A stretch of DNA of 6,596 bases from the NCBI GenBank assembly GCA_031392925.1, contig JANMVV010000266.1:1-6596 (forward strand), given 5' to 3'. The notes beneath the pieces were generated by a model. The model searched no databases, was not told the DNA's origin, and saw only the letters and a program-made list of their open reading frames with translations. The position numbers were made by a program, and so were the translations under genes. The DNA is from JAGNNV01 sp031392925 (GTDB lineage: Bacteria; Acidobacteriota; Vicinamibacteria; Fen-336; JAGNNV01). This document shows, one piece after another, positions 1 to 6,489 of this stretch (within the stretch, counting starts at the first letter, position 1; each line of letters starts with the position of its first letter).

Positions 1-624
1 ATTCCCCCGGCCATGCGCCGGATGGTGTTCGGCCTGTCCGCGATCTACATCGTGACCATCGCCCTCCTCGTAGCACTCAGCCCATGGAATGAGCTGGGCG
101 TGGGCGAGAGTCCCTTCGTGCGCGTGATGGCGGGGCTTGGCATTCCGGGTGCTGCCGGCCTGATGAACTTCGTGGTGCTCTCCGCCGCTCTTTCGAGTTC
201 GAACGCGAACCTGTACCTCATTGCGCGAACACTGTTCTCCCTTGCTCGCGCCGGGTTCGTGTCCAAAGCACTCGGCGCCGTGAATCCGCGCGGGGCGCCG
301 GTGAATGCACTCCTCGTGTCCGGGATCGGCCTGGGGGCGGCGGTACTCGTTCGAGCGCAATGGCCCGACTCGGCTTACGTATGGTTCTTCGGCGTGGCGC
401 TTTTCGGAGCGCTCTTCGTGTGGCTCATGATCTTCGTGACCCACATCGCGTTTCGCTCTCCCGTTCTTCCCATCGGCTCCTGCATCGGCGCCGCCCTGGT
501 GGGCGGAATTCTGCTGTCGACCTGGTGGGCGCCCGGATTGCGGTCCACCCTGCTCGCGGGACCGCCGTGGCTGGTGTTGCTCGCGATCGGTTATCGACTG
601 TCGGCCCCGCGCAACGAGGGCTAG
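1..624 (+). CDS. APC-superfamily amino-acid permease, AAT type, C-terminal half (5'-truncated)
   Basis: This is an inner-membrane secondary transporter expected to import amino acids by proton symport. The frame is already open at base 1 (reading I-P-P-A before the first visible Met at 13), so the true start lies upstream and only about 207 C-terminal residues are seen. The segment 'IPPAMRRMVF', then 'SPWNELG', 'SPFV', 'GLMNFVVLSAALSSSNANLY' and 'ARTLFSLAR' follow the pattern of the AAT family (relatives of GabP, LysP and ProY) from just before TM7 onward. Six hydrophobic segments can be counted, matching TM7-TM12, followed by a short tail ending 'APRNEG' and a TAG stop. The substrate cannot be assigned because the TM1 and TM6 binding segments are outside the window. 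It converges on the cupin gene with 6 bp between stops. It is unlike the second permease at 5008, so the two are not a recent duplication. Confidence 0.9.
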   Translation: MPPAMRRMVFGLSAIYIVTIALLVALSPWNELGVGESPFVRVMAGLGIPGAAGLMNFVVLSAALSSSNANLYLIARTLFSLARAGFVSKALGAVNPRGAPVNALLVSGIGLGAAVLVRAQWPDSAYVWFFGVALFGALFVWLMIFVTHIAFRSPVLPIGSCIGAALVGGILLSTWWAPGLRSTLLAGPPWLVLLAIGYRLSAPRNEG

Positions 625-630
625 TCAGGG

Positions 631-1635
631 TCAGGCCACGCGAGTCTCGAAGTTCGCGGGAAGGGCGACTTGGAGCAATTCAAGATCGGTGGAGCCGTCC
701 GTGAGGGCCGTCCTCATCCCGGGCGGAATGACATAGGCATCACCCGCATTCAGCGCGTGAGTGCGCCCTTCTTCGCGAAGAGTCACGGATCCTGACCGGA
801 GGAAGGTGAAGAGGATGTCCGCGGTGTGGGTGGTCCACGCTTCGAGGGCGGCGCCCGTGGGACGCAGGACGTGAACGGACGCGACGCCACAAGTCGCGGT
901 GCCGATTCCCGTCTCCCGGGCCTCGAAACCGGGGAGTCTCCCGTTCGACCAGACCACCGTGTCGCTTTCGGTCCGGCAGAACCGCTGTCCGCCGAAATCG
1001 CGATCGGGTTTGCAAGCCTCGGTGGGAAGCGTCATTGCGTGATCCATGGTCGTGAGGTGCTGGGCCGGCGCGCTGACTTCGATCACCTCCAGATTCTCCG
1101 ACGCCTCGAGAACCCGGTGCCGGATGCGCGGGGGCTGGATCAGGCAATCGCCGGCCTTCAACACAAAGGGCGGGCCCTGGTCCTCGTAGACGACTCTGAC
1201 CCAGCCCCGGTGGCAGAAGATCAACTGAAAGGCGATGTCGTGAAAGTGGACCAGGTCGGGCACGGGTCCCGCGTCGGGGATCCGGATGTGGGAGGCAATG
1301 AGAGAGCCGCCGAGGCGGCCGGGAATGAGGTCCCGGTATTGCATTCCCGCGCGCCCGATCACCCAGGCATCGCGGTCCTTCAGCCGGTTCACCACCAGCG
1401 CATCCGCGGTCCGGGCCTTTTCCGCTTGAAGGGCCGGTGGCGCCGCACCTGCATCGCGGCTCAGTCGGATCAAAACCCCATGACCGGAGATCGTCGCGGT
1501 GGTCGGGTCATCCGCGGGGAAGATCGTCTCCAGCCGAAACCCGAGCCGGTCGGTGAAGAAGGCAAGATCCGTCGCCAGGTCCTTCGAGGGGAGGAAAATC
1601 TCGTTCGCCTTCGCGTTTTCCATGGCTGCTGTCAT
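631..1635 (-). CDS. VOC half-module plus bicupin protein (putative metal-dependent enzyme or small-molecule sensor)
   Basis: This is a predicted cytoplasmic protein of 334 aa with no signal peptide or membrane segment. Residues about 10-62 resemble one beta-alpha-beta-beta-beta module of the VOC/glyoxalase fold ('PSKDLATDLAFFTDRLGF'). Residues about 116-190 form cupin 1, with H130-x-H132 ('VHFHD'), Q137 where the usual Glu ligand sits, 'GDCLIQPP' and H173, so three His could hold a metal. Residues about 253-330 form cupin 2 with the fold signature 'GDAYVIPPG', but only H270 remains of the usual ligands. The start is chosen at 1635 because GGAAG lies 5 nt upstream. An in-frame ATG at 1665 would overlap the divergent gene's start codon and add ten non-conserved-looking residues; an ATG at 1623 is also possible but has a poor ribosome-binding site. 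The reaction is unknown. Domain assignment is fairly sure; function is not. Confidence 0.85.
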   Translation of the reverse strand: MTAAMENAKANEIFLPSKDLATDLAFFTDRLGFRLETIFPADDPTTATISGHGVLIRLSRDAGAAPPALQAEKARTADALVVNRLKDRDAWVIGRAGMQYRDLIPGRLGGSLIASHIRIPDAGPVPDLVHFHDIAFQLIFCHRGWVRVVYEDQGPPFVLKAGDCLIQPPRIRHRVLEASENLEVIEVSAPAQHLTTMDHAMTLPTEACKPDRDFGGQRFCRTESDTVVWSNGRLPGFEARETGIGTATCGVASVHVLRPTGAALEAWTTHTADILFTFLRSGSVTLREEGRTHALNAGDAYVIPPGMRTALTDGSTDLELLQVALPANFETRVA

Positions 1636-1640
1636 ACCAT

Positions 1641-1645
1641 CTTCC
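1641..1645 (-). promoter_or_regulatory. Ribosome-binding site for the VOC-bicupin gene
   Basis: GGAAG on the minus strand lies 5 nt upstream of the ATG at 1635. It decides that start over the in-frame ATGs at 1665 and 1623. It shares the 28-bp divergent interval with the ribosome-binding site of the opposite gene. Confidence 0.55.
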
Positions 1646-1651
1646 GACCCG

Positions 1652-1657
1652 AAAGGA
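1652..1657 (+). promoter_or_regulatory. Ribosome-binding site for the DUF885 gene
   Basis: AAAGGA (GAAAGGA if base 1651 is included) lies 6 nt before the ATG at 1664. It fixes the start at the signal-peptide Met. The frame stays open upstream to 1499, but that extension lies antisense over the neighbouring gene and reads as an unlikely Arg/Ser-rich leader. Confidence 0.8.
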
Positions 1658-1663
1658 TCTCTC

Positions 1664-3406
1664 ATGCATCGTCTGGTTCTCTGCCTCTTCGTCGCCTCTG
1701 CCGTATCCGCGGCCCCGTTGGCCGAGAATGCCTCGGCACGCCTGGTCCGGGAAGTCGGGGACGGCTATCTGCAGGTCCTCACCCGCGACAATCCTTCGAG
1801 GCGCCTGAAGCTCGGTCTGCCCATCGAGAAGCTTCCCGACGTCACCCTCGCCGGCGAAGAACGCGATGCCAGGGAGGCGAGCGGTCTTCTCGCCCGGCTC
1901 GGTCCGGTGAAGCCCGCGGAACTCACCCACGAAGAGAGTCTCTCGCTCGATGTCCTGACTCGCCAGCTCACTCTGCGCATGGAGAGCCAGAAACACTTCT
2001 TCTATCGCTTCCAGGTGACGCCGTATCTGTCGCCAATCGGAGGGGCAGCCCAGATCTTCAGTGGGATGCCCCTCGAGACCAACGCCGATCGCGATCGCTA
2101 CCTTGCGAGGCTGGCTGAAGTCCCGGCGCTCTCGGACGCGATCCTCGCGAATGTGCGGGTCCAGGCCGGCAAGGGCATTCGCGTTCCGAAGCCTGAGCTC
2201 GATCAGGTCGACATCTTCCTCAAGGCCTTCGAGGCGATAGGCGAGGCGAGTCCGTTCCGGCCCAGGGCGGCGAGGCTTGGTTCGCTTCCCCAGACGGAGC
2301 GCGCCTCCTTTCTCAAGGCGGTGGACGCGTTGGTGGGGGACAAGGTGTCGCCCGCCGTCATCCGCCTGGCCGCGGCGGTCTCCGGCGGCTATCGTGACAA
2401 GGCTCCTGAAGCGGTCGGCCTGCAGCAGTATCCCGGTGGGCTCGAAGCGTACCGGGAATTCGTGAAGCTCCACACCACCATGGACGTGACTCCCGAACAG
2501 GTTCACGAGATCGGCCTCGAGAACGTCGCGCGGATCGCGGGTGAGATGGCGAAGATCCGCGAGGAGCTTGGATTCAAGGGCACGCAGACCGAGTTCAAGG
2601 AGTCGCTGCGGACGAACCGGCGCCTCTTTCCGAAAACATCCGAGGAAATCGGCGAGCGCCTGATGAGTTACATCACCCGCATCGAGCCCGTGGTCGATCA
2701 GTACTTCGGCCGCAAGCCGAAGGCTCCCTACGGCGTGAAGCGCCTCGATCCCCAGCTCGAGCCCGGCCAGACCTTCGGCTACTACCAGATTCCCACCAAA
2801 ACCGACCCGCGCGGGTACTACAACTACAACGGCTCGAATCTCGCCGACCGCTCGCTCTTGAACGCGGGCGCGCTGATCTATCACGAGCTCGTCCCGGGCC
2901 ATCATTTCCAGATCAACCTCGCCTTCGAAAACCCCGCTATCCCTGAGTTCCGCCGCGAGTCCTTCGACACCGCGTTCACCGAAGGCTGGGGCGAATACGC
3001 GGCGGCCCTCGCCGGCGAGATGGGGATGTACAAGGATCCCTACGATCGCTACGGCCGCCTGGGCATGGAGATGTTCGTTTCCGTCCGCCTCGTGGTCGAC
3101 ACCGGCATGAACGCGCTCGGCTGGCCGCGCGAGCGGGCCATCGCCTACATGAAGGCGAACGCGATCGAGACGGACACCCAGATCGCGAGCGAGACCCTGC
3201 GCTATTCGTGCGACATGCCGGGCCAGGCCCTCGCCTACAAAATGGGGGCGATGCGCATCGTGGAACTCCGTGAGAAAGCGAGAACGGCGCTCGGGCCGAA
3301 ATTCGACATCAAGAAGTTCCACGATTGGATCCTGCAAAGCGGCTCGCTGCCCATGACCACGCTGGAGCGCCACGTCCAGGCGTTCATCGACGCCTCGAAG
3401 ATGTAG
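1664..3406 (+). CDS. Exported DUF885-family protein, putative zinc metallopeptidase
   Basis: The product is 580 aa. Residues 1-16 or so form a Sec signal peptide (hydrophobic 'LVLCLFVASAVSA', likely cut after AVSA), so the mature protein should be periplasmic or secreted. The body matches the DUF885 family, which is usually around 550-620 aa. The hallmark H407-E408-x-x-P-G-H413-H414-x-x-Q416 is present, followed by 'TAFTEGWGEYAAALAGEMG' with E440 and E444. This arrangement resembles a metallopeptidase site with two His and a downstream Glu as metal ligands. The C-terminus keeps other family features: 'PGQALAYKMG', 'FDIKKFHDWIL' and a final 'GSLPMTTLERHV'. All of these look intact. Family members are generally annotated as uncharacterised; peptidase activity is inferred from the motif. 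It is divergent from the VOC-bicupin gene and 46 bp upstream of the DUF4412 gene, which also encodes an exported protein. Confidence 0.93.
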   Translation: MHRLVLCLFVASAVSAAPLAENASARLVREVGDGYLQVLTRDNPSRRLKLGLPIEKLPDVTLAGEERDAREASGLLARLGPVKPAELTHEESLSLDVLTRQLTLRMESQKHFFYRFQVTPYLSPIGGAAQIFSGMPLETNADRDRYLARLAEVPALSDAILANVRVQAGKGIRVPKPELDQVDIFLKAFEAIGEASPFRPRAARLGSLPQTERASFLKAVDALVGDKVSPAVIRLAAAVSGGYRDKAPEAVGLQQYPGGLEAYREFVKLHTTMDVTPEQVHEIGLENVARIAGEMAKIREELGFKGTQTEFKESLRTNRRLFPKTSEEIGERLMSYITRIEPVVDQYFGRKPKAPYGVKRLDPQLEPGQTFGYYQIPTKTDPRGYYNYNGSNLADRSLLNAGALIYHELVPGHHFQINLAFENPAIPEFRRESFDTAFTEGWGEYAAALAGEMGMYKDPYDRYGRLGMEMFVSVRLVVDTGMNALGWPRERAIAYMKANAIETDTQIASETLRYSCDMPGQALAYKMGAMRIVELREKARTALGPKFDIKKFHDWILQSGSLPMTTLERHVQAFIDASKM

Positions 3407-3440
3407 GCGTGGAGCGATATCCTTATCACCCCTCAAATTG

Positions 3441-3446
3441 AAAGGA
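3441..3446 (+). promoter_or_regulatory. Ribosome-binding site for the DUF4412 gene
   Basis: AAAGGA lies 6 nt before the ATG at 3453. It rules out the in-frame TTG at 3438, which sits upstream of this site. The layout (GAAAGGA, six bases, ATG) is the same as at the DUF885 gene. Confidence 0.8.
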
Positions 3447-3452
3447 CACGAA

Positions 3453-4184
3453 ATGCTTCGCCCAGTCGCCGTGCTTGCTCTCTCCACCTTCGCCCTCTCT
3501 GCCTCGGCCGAGGACCTCACCATCACCCTCAAGTCGTCGGACGGCGCCACCGTCACCAACTACTACTCCAAGGATCGGATCCGCATGAACAACGGACGGA
3601 CCGATACCATCCTGGAGTTGGCCTCAGGAAAGATCGTGAACATCGACAACCAGAAGAAGGAATACTCGGAGATGACGGTGGCCGAGATCGATGAGGCCAT
3701 GAAGGCGATGAGCGCCCAGATGGAGCAGGCCATGGCGAACGTGCCGCCCCAGATGCGCGAGAAGATGGCGGGCATGATGGGCGGCGCGGGGACGGAAGCC
3801 ACCGTGACCAAGGGCGCCACCCGGACCATCGCCGGCTACCCGTGTCAGACCTGGACGATCGCCATGGGCGCCACCATGACCCAGGAAACCTGCAACAGCA
3901 CCGCCCTCACCCCGCCCTTCGACCCCGCGAACTTCCAGAAGCTGTCCCGGATCAGCATTCCCATGATGCAGGGCATGGACAAGATGTTCAAGAAAATGTC
4001 GGAAATCCAGGGCATCTCCCTAATGCACCACACCACCATGAACATGATGGGCCGCAAGACGGATACCTCCAGCGAGGCCACGGAGATCAAGAAGGGCGCC
4101 ATTGCCGCGGATGTCTTCGCGATTCCCTCCGGCTACAAGCAGGTCGAGTCGCCGCTCAAGAAGATGGGGAAGTCGGGCAAGTAG
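3453..4184 (+). CDS. Exported methionine-rich DUF4412 protein
   Basis: The product is 243 aa with a clear signal peptide ('MLRPVAVLALSTFALSASA', cut before E20), so it is predicted periplasmic. The order of features fits DUF4412: an N-terminal beta-rich part ('DLTITLKSSDG', 'YYSKDRIRM'), a strand reading 'KIVNIDNQKKEYSEMT', a central helix, then 'TRTIAGYPCQTWTI', the family's typical 'aGY.C..w' strand, and a final 'FAIPSGYKQVE'. Two Cys, C131 and C147, could form a disulfide. Methionine is strikingly frequent: 23 of 243 residues, clustered at 83-109 and 171-199. No catalytic residues are apparent. The family has no established function; its outline is reminiscent of LolA-like lipid-binding folds, but that is a guess. 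The stop is 21 bp before the dioxygenase start, so co-transcription is likely. The domain call is good; the role is unknown. Confidence 0.88.
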   Translation: MLRPVAVLALSTFALSASAEDLTITLKSSDGATVTNYYSKDRIRMNNGRTDTILELASGKIVNIDNQKKEYSEMTVAEIDEAMKAMSAQMEQAMANVPPQMREKMAGMMGGAGTEATVTKGATRTIAGYPCQTWTIAMGATMTQETCNSTALTPPFDPANFQKLSRISIPMMQGMDKMFKKMSEIQGISLMHHTTMNMMGRKTDTSSEATEIKKGAIAADVFAIPSGYKQVESPLKKMGKSGK

Positions 4185-4192
4185 GCCTTGCC

Positions 4193-4197
4193 AGGGA
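4193..4197 (+). promoter_or_regulatory. Ribosome-binding site for the extradiol dioxygenase gene
   Basis: AGGGA lies 8 nt before the ATG at 4206. This supports the ATG over the in-frame TTG at 4188, which precedes the site. Confidence 0.6.
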
Positions 4198-4205
4198 CGC
4201 GCCGC

Positions 4206-4979
4206 ATGCCGGTGGCGTTCGTGGGGCACGGATCGCCCATGAACGCCATCGAGGACAACGTGTGGAGCCGCGCCTTTCGCGATCTCGGTTCGCGTCTGCC
4301 GCGGCCCCGCGCGGTTCTGGCCGTCTCCGCCCACTGGTACACCCGCGGCACCGCGGTGACCGCGAACGAGCGGCCGCCCACCATCCACGACTTCGGTGGA
4401 TTTCCCGAGCCGCTCTATGAGGCGCAGTATCCCGCCAAGGGTGATCCCAGACTCGCCGATCGCGTGGTGAGTCTCCTGGGCGCTGGCCTCGCCTCCACCA
4501 GTCTCGATTGGGGGCTCGACCACGGCACCTGGTCGGTGCTCCGCCATGTGTGGCCCCTCGCCGATGTCCCGGTGGTGCAGTTGAGCATCGACGGCCGGGC
4601 GCCCGCGTCGCGCCATGTTGAGATCGGCCGCTCGATCGCACCGCTTCGGGACGAAGACATCCTGATCCTCGGCAGCGGCAACCTCGTCCATAACCTGGGC
4701 GATGCTTTCGGGAGGATGCGTTCGGGCGATGTCACCACGCCCGCGTGGGCGGCGGCGTTCGATGACGCGGTGGTCCGCGGCCTCGAGGCCCATGACACCG
4801 CGGCCCTGGCGCGGCTCATCGAATCCGCGGAAGGACGCAAGGCGCACCCCACCCCCGAGCACTACCTGCCGCTTCTCTACGCCGCGGGTGCTTCGGGCGA
4901 CGATCCGGTGAGCTTTCCAATCACCGGTTTCGATCTGGGCTCCCTGTCGATGCGTGCGGTGATCTTCGGCGGGAATTGA
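4206..4979 (+). CDS. ygiD: YgiD/DODA-type class III extradiol ring-cleavage dioxygenase (LigB superfamily)
   Basis: The product is 257 aa, close to the size of E. coli YgiD. This family cleaves catechol rings; YgiD and plant DODA convert L-DOPA to seco-DOPA, the precursor of betalamic acid. Family blocks are seen in order: 'PVAFVGHGSPMNA' (H8), 'VSAHWYTRG' (H43), 'TIHDFGGFPEPLYEAQYPA', 'LDHGTWSVLRHVWPLADVPV' (H106), 'ILGSGNLVHNLG' (H162) and 'HPTPEHYLPLLYAAGA' (H214, H219). The conserved His set at H8, H43, H162 and H219 is what the family uses for metal binding and catalysis, so the enzyme looks intact. There is no signal peptide, so it is cytoplasmic. The ATG at 4206 gives the canonical N-terminus for the family. 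It sits 21 bp after the DUF4412 gene and 28 bp before an amino-acid permease. The family call is firm; the physiological substrate is not known. Confidence 0.93.
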   Translation: MPVAFVGHGSPMNAIEDNVWSRAFRDLGSRLPRPRAVLAVSAHWYTRGTAVTANERPPTIHDFGGFPEPLYEAQYPAKGDPRLADRVVSLLGAGLASTSLDWGLDHGTWSVLRHVWPLADVPVVQLSIDGRAPASRHVEIGRSIAPLRDEDILILGSGNLVHNLGDAFGRMRSGDVTTPAWAAAFDDAVVRGLEAHDTAALARLIESAEGRKAHPTPEHYLPLLYAAGASGDDPVSFPITGFDLGSLSMRAVIFGGN

Positions 4980-4995
4980 GGGACCGAACCTCCGG

Positions 4996-5000
4996 TAGGA
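4996..5000 (+). promoter_or_regulatory. Ribosome-binding site for the LAT-type permease gene
   Basis: TAGGA lies 7 nt before the ATG at 5008, inside the 28-bp gap after the dioxygenase stop. An ATG at 5000 is out of frame. Confidence 0.55.
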
Positions 5001-5007
5001 TGGCCGG

Positions 5008-6384
5008 ATGGCTGAGACCTCGAAGAGTGAACTCGTTCGAGGTCTGTCCGCGACCGACGCCACCCTCATCACCATCGGGTCCGTGCTCGGCACCGGCGCC
5101 TTTCTCACCACGTCCGACATCGCGCGCGCGCTGCCCCATGCGGGCCTGATTCTGTTCGTCTGGCTTTTCGGCGGGCTGCTCACCATCGCGGGAGCCCTGA
5201 CCTACGCCGAGCTTGGAACCATGATGCCCCGGGCGGGCGGGCCCTATCACTTCCTCAAGGAGGCTTACGGCCCCCTCTTTGGGTTCCTCAAGGGGTGGGT
5301 CGATTTCCTGGTGGTCATGTCCGGCGGCCTCGCGGCGATTGCCGTGGGATTTGGCGAATACCTGGGCTCGTTCATCCCTTTCTTCTCCACCCAGAGCGTT
5401 CTGCTTCAGGCCGACATCTTCGGCTTCGCCTGGAAGGTCACCGGCAGTGCCTTGGGCGGGGTCCTCGCTATCGGGTTCTTCACCATCACGAACATCGCGG
5501 GCCTGAAGGAGAGCGCGGTCTTGCAGAACGTCCTCACCGTGCTCAAGATCGGGGCGATGCTGGCCCTGGCCGTGCTCGGCCTGTTCGTCGCTCCCGTGAC
5601 CACGCCCGATTTCGTGAACGCGTCTTTGCCGCCCTCGCTCCTCTCCGCTCTGGGCGTCGCCATGATCGGCGTCCTGTGGACGTTCGATGGCTGGTACGCG
5701 GTCACCTACCTCGGCGGCGAAGTCAAGGATCCGTCGAGGAATCTGCCCCGGGGGATGACGGCGGGTGTCGGCATTGTGACTCTGATCTATGTCTTGCTGA
5801 ACCTCGTCTACCTGCGCGCCATACCGGTGAGCGAGATGCCCGCGCACCCGCGGATCGCCGAAGCGGCGGCGGTCGCCCTCTTCGGCGCTTTCGCCGCGAG
5901 GCTGGTGTCGGCGGCGGTGATGGTCTCCGCCTTCGGCTGCATCGGGGCCACCATCCTCTACTCCACCCGCACCTACCTGCCCATGGCCCGGGACGGCGTC
6001 TTCTTCAAGGCCCTCGCGGAGGTCCATCCGAAGTGGCGCACGCCGGTCGCCTGCATCCTGGCCCAGGGAGCGTGGACGGTTCTGCTCACCATCTCCGGCA
6101 CCTACGAGGCGCTCTACACCTACGTTGTGGTTATCCTGTTTCTCTTCCATGCCGCCGCCGGCATCGCGGTCTTCGTGCTTCGCGTCAAGAAGCCTGAATG
6201 GCCGCGGCCCTACCGGGTAACCGGTTATCCGCTCGTGCCCCTGGTGTTCGTTCTGACCTCGCTTGCCTTCGTGGTCAATTCACTGATCGAGCGACCGACC
6301 GAATCGCTCTTTGGTTTCGGGATCCTTCTGCTCGGTCTGCCGGCCTACGCGTATTGGAAACGGACCGCGCCTTCCGCGTCCTGA
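5008..6384 (+). CDS. APC-superfamily amino-acid permease, LAT/SLC7-like
   Basis: The product is a complete 458-aa inner-membrane transporter, a normal length for 12-TM APC proteins. TM1 carries the unwound substrate-binding motif 'GSVLGTGAF' (residues 24-32). TM2 and the following loop read 'YAELGTMMPRAGGPYHFLKE' (66-85), a signature of the LAT branch (relatives of bacterial SteT and BasC and of mammalian SLC7 light chains). TM6 and the next loop contain 'FDGWYAVTYLGGEVKDPSRN' (226-245), and 'RTYLPMARDG' (321-330) marks the TM8-TM9 loop. Two hydrophobic segments after 'PYRVTGYPLVP' (401-411) correspond to TM11 and TM12. Likely substrates are amino acids, by proton symport or exchange; which one cannot be read from sequence. 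It follows the dioxygenase by 28 bp and probably shares its transcript. It belongs to a different APC subfamily from the partial permease at 1-624. Confidence 0.93.
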   Translation: MAETSKSELVRGLSATDATLITIGSVLGTGAFLTTSDIARALPHAGLILFVWLFGGLLTIAGALTYAELGTMMPRAGGPYHFLKEAYGPLFGFLKGWVDFLVVMSGGLAAIAVGFGEYLGSFIPFFSTQSVLLQADIFGFAWKVTGSALGGVLAIGFFTITNIAGLKESAVLQNVLTVLKIGAMLALAVLGLFVAPVTTPDFVNASLPPSLLSALGVAMIGVLWTFDGWYAVTYLGGEVKDPSRNLPRGMTAGVGIVTLIYVLLNLVYLRAIPVSEMPAHPRIAEAAAVALFGAFAARLVSAAVMVSAFGCIGATILYSTRTYLPMARDGVFFKALAEVHPKWRTPVACILAQGAWTVLLTISGTYEALYTYVVVILFLFHAAAGIAVFVLRVKKPEWPRPYRVTGYPLVPLVFVLTSLAFVVNSLIERPTESLFGFGILLLGLPAYAYWKRTAPSAS

Positions 6385-6427
6385 CCCCGACGCCTCCGGT
6401 TATTTGGGAACCGAACCCGATCTCGCA

Positions 6428-6446
6428 GCGTCTCAGTAACAGACGC
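6428..6446 (+). terminator. Possible weak hairpin after the permease gene
   Basis: GCGTCT (6428-6433) and AGACGC (6441-6446) form a perfect 6-bp stem with a 7-nt loop, 44 nt past the permease stop. The nearest T run is only TTT at 6460-6462, separated by 13 nt, so this is not a classical intrinsic terminator. It could be a weak transcript end or chance in GC-rich DNA. The rest of the 105-bp gap shows no other convincing signal. Confidence 0.2.
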
Positions 6447-6489
6447 GCGGCTTCGCCCCTTTGAGGCCGCCCTCATCGGAGCGCACGCG

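Noticed and set aside
1499..1663. In-frame upstream extension of the DUF885 gene
   Set aside because: It would bury the signal peptide inside the protein, lies over the opposite gene, and ignores the good ribosome-binding site at 1652-1657.
2087..2098. Palindromes GATCGCGATC and GCGATCGC, as a possible operator or HIP1-like site
   Set aside because: They fall inside coding sequence for Ala-Asp-Arg-Asp-Arg and arise from ordinary high-GC codon choice; no cluster of copies is seen.
826..2118. Plus-strand open frame of 430 codons across the VOC-bicupin gene
   Set aside because: The product is low-complexity and Arg/Gly/Pro-rich without motifs, and it spans two well-supported genes in other frames.
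1508..3559. Very long open frame on the minus strand (683 codons) opposite the DUF885 gene
   Set aside because: It is a GC-rich shadow: the product is Arg/Glu/Val-rich with no recognisable domain, while the plus strand encodes a signal peptide and the full set of DUF885 motifs.
4020..5186. Minus-strand open frame of 388 codons opposite the dioxygenase gene
   Set aside because: The translation has no domain and the plus strand carries all conserved His blocks of the dioxygenase.
4921..6150. Minus-strand open frame of 409 codons opposite the LAT-type permease
   Set aside because: The product is a charged Glu/Gly/Asp/Arg-rich string, as expected opposite a GC-rich membrane protein gene.
1..6384. 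The two permeases as ends of a duplication
   Set aside because: Their motifs place them in different APC subfamilies (AAT and LAT), and no shared nucleotide stretch was noticed.
6397..6413. Inverted repeat CGGTT / AACCG as a terminator for the permease
   Set aside because: The stem is only 5 bp with a 7-nt loop and no T run follows, so it is within chance expectation.
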